A DNA stretch of 64,000 nt, from positions 84,545 through 148,544 of the forward strand of contig JAJYPL010000001.1 of NCBI GenBank assembly GCA_021795355.1, given 5' to 3'. Below, piece by piece: positions 59,529 to 64,000 of this stretch; positions within the stretch are counted from its first letter, which is position 1, and the number at the start of each line of letters is the position of its first letter. Both the position numbers and the translations under genes were made by a program. The notes beneath the pieces were generated by a model that was given only the letters and a program-made list of their open reading frames with translations, was not told where the DNA came from and made no database searches. Source of the stretch: a bacterium. GTDB lineage: Bacteria; SZUA-79; Acidulodesulfobacterales; Acidulodesulfobacteraceae.

Positions 59529-60340
59529 ATCTTACCTTCCTCCCCCGATTCGACGGAACTGTTAAAACCGTCTATTATTTCTCTCGCTACGTTAATATAG
59601 TCCATAGCGCCTCTTGCATGCACGTCGATATAAGTAAGAGGCTTTCTAAGCATGCTTGCGTCTTTAAATCTGGTATCTATATTAATTATACTATGAAAAT
59701 GAGTATTTTTATATTTATTTTTAAAGTATTCAAGAGATTTCAAAGATGAATTTGTCCTTTTGTCGAACATAGTAATTAAAAGCCTGTAAGAACATTTATG
59801 GTCGAGAGCTTTTTCTATTTTATCTATTGTAGAAAGCAGAAGCTCGACGCCCCTGGCCGATAAAAAATCGGACATTACGGGAATGATAATTTCATCGCAC
59901 GCCGCTACCGCGCTTATAAGAAGAACGCTCAACGCAGGCGAAGAATCTATTAATATATAGTCGTAATTATCGTAGAAAAACTTTAATTTATCTTTAAGCC
60001 TTAAACCGCCGCCTTTAGAATTGGAAAGTTCCGCTTCTATTCTTGCGAGATTTATATTGGACGGTATAAGGTCTAAACATCCGCCATTCTTAAGTCTGTA
60101 TTTGTTTATCAGAACGTCTGACGGGATAACTGAATCGGATATTATTAGGTTGGCTACCGAATATTCAAGCTTTTCCGGCTCGACGGCGAGGTGATTAGTA
60201 AGGCTTGCCTGAGGATCTAAATCTACTAAAAGAACTCTGCAGCCGAAAACGGAAAGGGAACTTCCAAGGGTAATAGCCGTAGTAGTTTTGCCTACTCCTC
60301 CCTTCTGGTTTGCGGTTGCAAAGATATATGGAGATTTCAT
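59525..60340 (-). CDS. ParA-family ATPase, ParC-like
   Basis: The 271-residue protein has the deviant Walker A KGGVGKTT at residues 13-20, DLDPQASLTNHL, and the DSSPALSVLLISAVAACDEI switch region. ParA-like ATPases position large assemblies; ParC places chemotaxis arrays at cell poles in Vibrio. The gene lies between cheW and the ParP-like gene, so a chemotaxis role is more likely than chromosome segregation. FlhG, another ParA-like flagellar protein, is a different branch and is less likely here. Confidence 0.82.
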   Translation of the reverse strand: MKSPYIFATANQKGGVGKTTTAITLGSSLSVFGCRVLLVDLDPQASLTNHLAVEPEKLEYSVANLIISDSVIPSDVLINKYRLKNGGCLDLIPSNINLARIEAELSNSKGGGLRLKDKLKFFYDNYDYILIDSSPALSVLLISAVAACDEIIIPVMSDFLSARGVELLLSTIDKIEKALDHKCSYRLLITMFDKRTNSSLKSLEYFKNKYKNTHFHSIINIDTRFKDASMLRKPLTYIDVHARGAMDYINVAREIIDGFNSSVESGEEGKI

Positions 60341-60345
60341 TTAAA

Positions 60346-60855
60346 TCACTTTATCATGCCTTCTATAAGTTTATGTTCTCCGGTCGTAAATATCTTGTCT
60401 ATATCTAAAAGTATTATCAGTCTTTCGTCAAGTTTCCCGACGCCTTTAATATAGTCGGAATCAAGGCCGGCTATTAGCGGCGGCGGCGGCTGTATGGTCG
60501 AAGAATTAATCCTTAAAACTTCCGACACGCTGTCCACTATTAAACCTATAGTTTTATTCATTATGTTTACTACGATAATTCTGGTTTCTTTAGTAGCTTC
60601 TTTAATATTAAGGTGGAATTTCTTTCTTATGTCGACTATCGGTATGACCCTTCCTCTTAAATTGATTACGCCTTCAACAAAATCGGGAGCTTTTGGAACT
60701 TTCGTAATCTCTACTACCCTGTTTATCTCCTGAACTTTTAAAATATCCAGCGCGAACTCTTCGTTGCCCAATTTAAATGTAACGAGCTGGACTATTTCGT
60801 CCGATGAAGAATGTTCCCCTGCGGAAACTACGCTTTTTTTATTTTCCGTTTCCAT
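60346..60855 (-). CDS. cheW: Chemotaxis coupling protein CheW
   Basis: CheW links receptors to CheA. The 169-residue protein shows the family pattern: QLVTFKLGNEEFALDILKVQ, INRVVEITKVPKAPDFVEGV, INLRGRVIPIVDIRKKF and IGLIVDSVSEVLRI. The order cheA-cheB-cheW-ParC-like is compact. A 50-bp gap precedes it. No CheR or CheY is in the window. Confidence 0.94.
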   Translation of the reverse strand: METENKKSVVSAGEHSSSDEIVQLVTFKLGNEEFALDILKVQEINRVVEITKVPKAPDFVEGVINLRGRVIPIVDIRKKFHLNIKEATKETRIIVVNIMNKTIGLIVDSVSEVLRINSSTIQPPPPLIAGLDSDYIKGVGKLDERLIILLDIDKIFTTGEHKLIEGMIK

Positions 60856-60904
60856 AAATCCTGTTCCTCCTAAAATTATATATGTTTATCTATAATATAA
60901 ATCG

Positions 60905-61990
60905 TCAGCACTCCGTCTCTCTAATAATTTGGTCGGATATTTTATATATCGGCAGAATCGAATCGGCAACGCCGGCATCGACTACGGCTTTCGGCATGCC
61001 GTAAACGACGCACGTAGCTTCGTCCTGCGCTATGGTTCTGCCGCCGCTCTCTTTAATTTTTTTCATACCGGCAAGACCGTCTGAACCCATACCGGTCAGT
61101 ATAACGCCGAGAGCCCTGCCCGGATATAATTTTGCGACCGATTCCATCATAACGGAAACGGACGGCCTGTTAATAAGGTCTTCGGGCTCCGCAGAAAGGG
61201 AAATTTTATAACCTTCCTTTAAGTCCTTAACTAAAGTCAAATGCTTGTCTCCAGGCGACAGATAGGCGTTTCCCGGTTTAATTATTTCTCCTCCAGAGGC
61301 TTCTAAGACTTTTATGCGGGATAAAGACGAAAGCCTTTCCGCAAAGGAACCCGTAAACGCTTTAGGCATATGCTGGACAAGAATAATAGGCACCGGAAAA
61401 TTCCCCGGAATTTTCGGTATAACGTCCTGCAGAGCTTTAGGTCCTCCGGTAGAAGAACCTATCGCTACGATATCTATTTTACCGCCGTTTTTGCGGCTAC
61501 AAGAAGCCTGTATCGATGCTTCTTCCTGCCTAATTTTATCAGCCTTAGGTTCTGCCTCATATTTTTCGCTTTTCCTGAAAAAATATTTTTTTGCCGTTAT
61601 AGCTCTTATTTTAGAAACTAAGTCGTCTTTTACTTTTAAAATATTAAGCGATACGTTAGAAAGGTTTTTCGGGATATAATCGGCCGCCCCGATATCTAAT
61701 GCGTCTAATGTTTCTTTAGCTCCGTCCTCCGTCAGCGAACTAAGCATTATGACGGGTAAAGGATGTTTTTCCATAATTATCTTAAGGGCGGTTAGTCCGT
61801 CCATAACGGGCATTTCTATATCCATGGTAACTATATCGGGTTTTAACTCCTGTATCTGCCGTATTCCTTCCTCCCCGTTTTTCGCCATTCCTACGACCTT
61901 AATATCTTCGACGTCGTCGAAAAAAGAACTTATAGCCCTCCTCATAAAAGGCGAATCGTCAACTATTAAAACCCTTATAGGTTCAGCCAT
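60905..61990 (-). CDS. cheB: Chemotaxis protein-glutamate methylesterase CheB
   Basis: CheB removes methyl groups from receptors during adaptation. The 361-residue protein has an N-terminal receiver with phosphoacceptor Asp57 and a C-terminal methylesterase with GSSTGGPKAL (catalytic Ser), LVQHMPKAF (catalytic His) and TGMGSDGLAGM (catalytic Asp). A short Glu/Lys-rich linker joins them. It follows cheA by 65 bp. Confidence 0.96.
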   Translation of the reverse strand: MAEPIRVLIVDDSPFMRRAISSFFDDVEDIKVVGMAKNGEEGIRQIQELKPDIVTMDIEMPVMDGLTALKIIMEKHPLPVIMLSSLTEDGAKETLDALDIGAADYIPKNLSNVSLNILKVKDDLVSKIRAITAKKYFFRKSEKYEAEPKADKIRQEEASIQASCSRKNGGKIDIVAIGSSTGGPKALQDVIPKIPGNFPVPIILVQHMPKAFTGSFAERLSSLSRIKVLEASGGEIIKPGNAYLSPGDKHLTLVKDLKEGYKISLSAEPEDLINRPSVSVMMESVAKLYPGRALGVILTGMGSDGLAGMKKIKESGGRTIAQDEATCVVYGMPKAVVDAGVADSILPIYKISDQIIRETEC

Positions 61991-62055
61991 AAATTTAAAA
62001 CTCCTTTCTTCAATGATTTTATCTATATATTTTATTTACTTCAAATTAACTTAAC

Positions 62056-64000
62056 TTATCTTACGCTTACTGCATCTATCATAGACGCAACGTCGATAAT
62101 TAAAACTACTTTACCGTCTCCGGTAATAGTAGCGCCGGAAATGCCTTTGTACCCCAACTGGTAATCCCCAAGCGATTTAATGACTACTTCTTCCTGACCG
62201 AAAAGGTCGTCCACTACTATGCCTATTTTTTTCTCGGCAAGCGCTACAACCACCACGTAAATTTCCCTGTCCGAAGATTTAGCGTTTACCGGAGAAACCG
62301 CGCTGTCGGCTACGCCAAACTCTTCTCCGAGCCTAAGCAAAGAAAGTACCGATTTTCTTAAATTGATGACCTCGTGCTTATCTATAGTCTGTATTGTCGA
62401 TTCTTTTATCCTTAAAGTCTCCACTACCGAATTTAAAGGTATAGCAAATACTTCAGCCCCTATGCCTACTATTAAAGTTTGTATAATTGCGACCGTAAGC
62501 GGAAGTTTTAATATTATAGCCGAACCCTGGCCGGGAGTAGAATTAATTTCTATAATACCGTTAAGTTTTTGAATATTTGTCTTAACGACGTCCATTCCCA
62601 CGCCTCTTCCGGATATTTCGGTAGCTTTGTCCTTTGTGCTGAAACCGGGAGCAAAAATAAGATTTAAAGCGTCTTTATCGGAAAGGCCCGCCGCGGTTTT
62701 TTCGTCTATTACTCCTTTTTCTACGGCTTTTCTTTTTATTATCGCAGGATCCATTCCTTTGCCGTCGTCTATAACCGATATAATAATGTAATTGCCCTCA
62801 TGCTCGGCGCCTAACTTTATAGTTCCTCTTTCGGGCTTTCCGTTTAATTTTCTGGTTTCTTTGTCTTCGACTCCGTGGTCGACGCTGTTTCTGATTAAAT
62901 GAACCAACGGATCGCCTATCTCTTCGATGACGGATTTATCGAGTTCGGTTTCTTCGCCTGAAATTAGAAGTTCCATGTCTTTGCCGAGTTCCCTCGAAAG
63001 ATCCCTTACCATCCTTGGAAATTTACTGAAAACTTTTTTTACCGGCTGCATTCTCGTTTTCATAACTGCAAGCTGCAGATCGGTCGTTACAAGGTTCAGC
63101 CCCGCCACTACTTGCGCAAGGGCCGACGAAAGATCGTCGTCGGCATACTTTATTTCTAATTTCGAAGATATATTGAAAAGCCTGTTTCTTGCAAGAACCA
63201 GCTCGCCTACTAAGTTCATGACGTTGTCTAATCTTTCTATATCTACCCTTATAGTCGTTTCTTTAATTTCTGCCGCCGGAGCCGCGGCAGGAACGGCAGC
63301 TGCAGGTTTAGCCGCAACTGAAGCGGCAGTAGCCGGTTTTTGCTGGACGGGATTAGGATTAGGTTTAATCTCTTCTGCAGGTTTGGCAGAAACCTGTTTT
63401 TCTTCGGACGGAAAAGTTTCAGCCGATGCCGAAGGATGAGGTATTTCTTCCGCCGAAACTTCCGGCACTGCGGAAATTTTCTCCGCCATATGTTCTTCTT
63501 CCTCTTTTTCTTTATAAATCTCTTCCAATTCCTCTTTTGAAATAAGATTATCCTCGAGAAGTATGTCTCCGAGACTTCTTGGTTTCTTTTTTCCGGAATC
63601 CGGAATTTTATCTGCAGAATCTGCGGTCTTTGTTTTTTCTTTACCGCTATCGGCGGCATTTGAAACTTCTTTAACCTGCGTCTCCAGAGCGGCGGTAGCA
63701 GTATTAGGATTAGGAACCGCGGCCGGCATTTCTTTTTCGCTTTCGCCGACTACGCCTTCCGACAATTCGTTAAGTTTTTTAATAAGTCCGGCATTGCCTT
63801 CCGGCGGCTCGCCTTCGCTGCCTGTTTCAGAAACCGTTACTATCATAGACCTGAGAACGTCCATAGTTTTCAGAAGATAATCGGTCATTTCGGAAGTAAG
63901 GGTTATTTCGCCCTGCCTTAATTTATTAAGAATATTTTCGGCGCTGTGCGCAAGTTCTACTATGTTTTGAAAACCAAGAAATCCCGCAGAACCTTTAACG
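62056..64000 (-). CDS. cheA: Chemotaxis histidine kinase CheA, 5' end cut by the window edge
   Basis: The frame runs open to the right edge, so an ATG at 63888 is internal. The visible 647 residues start in the Hpt (P1) domain at VKGSAGFLGFQNIVELAHS; the phosphorylated His lies just outside. An Ala/Pro/Glu-rich linker with SLGDILLEDNLISKEELEE follows, where the P2 domain would be. Then come the dimerisation domain (MNLVGELVLARNRLF), the ATPase domain (HLIRNSVDHGVE, DDGKGMD, GRGVGMDVVK) and a CheW-like regulatory domain. CheA phosphorylates CheY and CheB. No P2 domain for CheY docking is evident. Confidence 0.95.
   Translation of the reverse strand, partial: VKGSAGFLGFQNIVELAHSAENILNKLRQGEITLTSEMTDYLLKTMDVLRSMIVTVSETGSEGEPPEGNAGLIKKLNELSEGVVGESEKEMPAAVPNPNTATAALETQVKEVSNAADSGKEKTKTADSADKIPDSGKKKPRSLGDILLEDNLISKEELEEIYKEKEEEEHMAEKISAVPEVSAEEIPHPSASAETFPSEEKQVSAKPAEEIKPNPNPVQQKPATAASVAAKPAAAVPAAAPAAEIKETTIRVDIERLDNVMNLVGELVLARNRLFNISSKLEIKYADDDLSSALAQVVAGLNLVTTDLQLAVMKTRMQPVKKVFSKFPRMVRDLSRELGKDMELLISGEETELDKSVIEEIGDPLVHLIRNSVDHGVEDKETRKLNGKPERGTIKLGAEHEGNYIIISVIDDGKGMDPAIIKRKAVEKGVIDEKTAAGLSDKDALNLIFAPGFSTKDKATEISGRGVGMDVVKTNIQKLNGIIEINSTPGQGSAIILKLPLTVAIIQTLIVGIGAEVFAIPLNSVVETLRIKESTIQTIDKHEVINLRKSVLSLLRLGEEFGVADSAVSPVNAKSSDREIYVVVVALAEKKIGIVVDDLFGQEEVVIKSLGDYQLGYKGISGATITGDGKVVLIIDVASMIDAVSVR

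Noticed and set aside
62927..63439. Plus-strand ORF of 170 residues
   Set aside because: It lies wholly inside cheA on the opposite strand and has the Ser/Ala-rich composition of a shadow frame.

Overview
The window is A+T-rich chromosomal DNA from a flagellated Gram-negative bacterium. Outer-membrane L- and P-ring genes (flgH, flgI), a sigma54-type promoter, FliW/CsrA, the futalosine menaquinone enzyme MqnC and a TIGR03960-type radical SAM protein together point to a deltaproteobacterial (Desulfobacterota-like) lineage. The low G+C, Lys/Asn/Ile-rich proteins would fit a group such as the Acidulodesulfobacterales (Sva0485), but that placement is an inference. Almost everything lies on the minus strand in long operons. 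Both edges cut a gene: priA on the left and cheA on the right.

1-15.9 kb, housekeeping: partial priA, a radical SAM/SPASM protein, tRNA-Ala(CGC), an AbiEii-like nucleotidyltransferase with a small partner, an alpha/beta hydrolase coupled to hemL, a cytochrome c lipoprotein, a TIGR03960 radical SAM protein divergent from an M50 protease, and scpA. A TPP-riboswitch operon follows: a CofH-like radical SAM gene, thiS, thiG and rluB. The CofH-like gene sits where thiH would be expected.

15.9-31.4 kb, type IV secretion: a minus-strand cluster with VirB2-, VirB3-, VirB4-, VirB5/TrbJ-, VirB6/TrbL-, VirB8/TrbF-, VirB10/TrbI- and VirB9/TrbG-like proteins, a VirD4-type coupling ATPase, a VirB1-like transglycosylase, a lipoprotein and two small or unknown proteins. 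No VirB11 ATPase, relaxase, integrase or transfer origin is visible. A MoxR-type AAA+ ATPase is translationally coupled to the coupling protein. This is the best candidate for an undescribed system.

31.5-45.7 kb, signalling and motility: a YbgC-like thioesterase, two single-domain response regulators, a large hybrid sensor kinase, a DksA/TraR protein, mqnC, fliI, a FlgJ-transglycosylase fusion, motAB, a PilZ-type protein, and an HDOD plus GGDEF module.

45.8-64 kb, flagellar and chemotaxis genes: cheA, cheB, cheW, a ParC-like ParA ATPase, a ParP-like CheW-domain protein, FliK-like and FlhB-C-like genes, flgF, flgG, flgA, flgH, flgI, flgM, flgN, flgK, flgL, csrA and fliW. A sigma54 promoter precedes flgF and a FliA-like promoter precedes flgM, which fits the usual staged flagellar hierarchy. 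A small plus-strand pair (DsrE-like, PilZ) is embedded in the cluster.

Intergenic spaces hold at least four families of short palindromic repeats: A, about 90 bp with GGTGTC ends; B, a GGGGACAGAATT palindrome; C, TCATTGCGAG REP-like; D, CCACCCCG-type. One copy of D forms the 3' end of the CofH-like gene. No transposase that could mobilise them is in the window.
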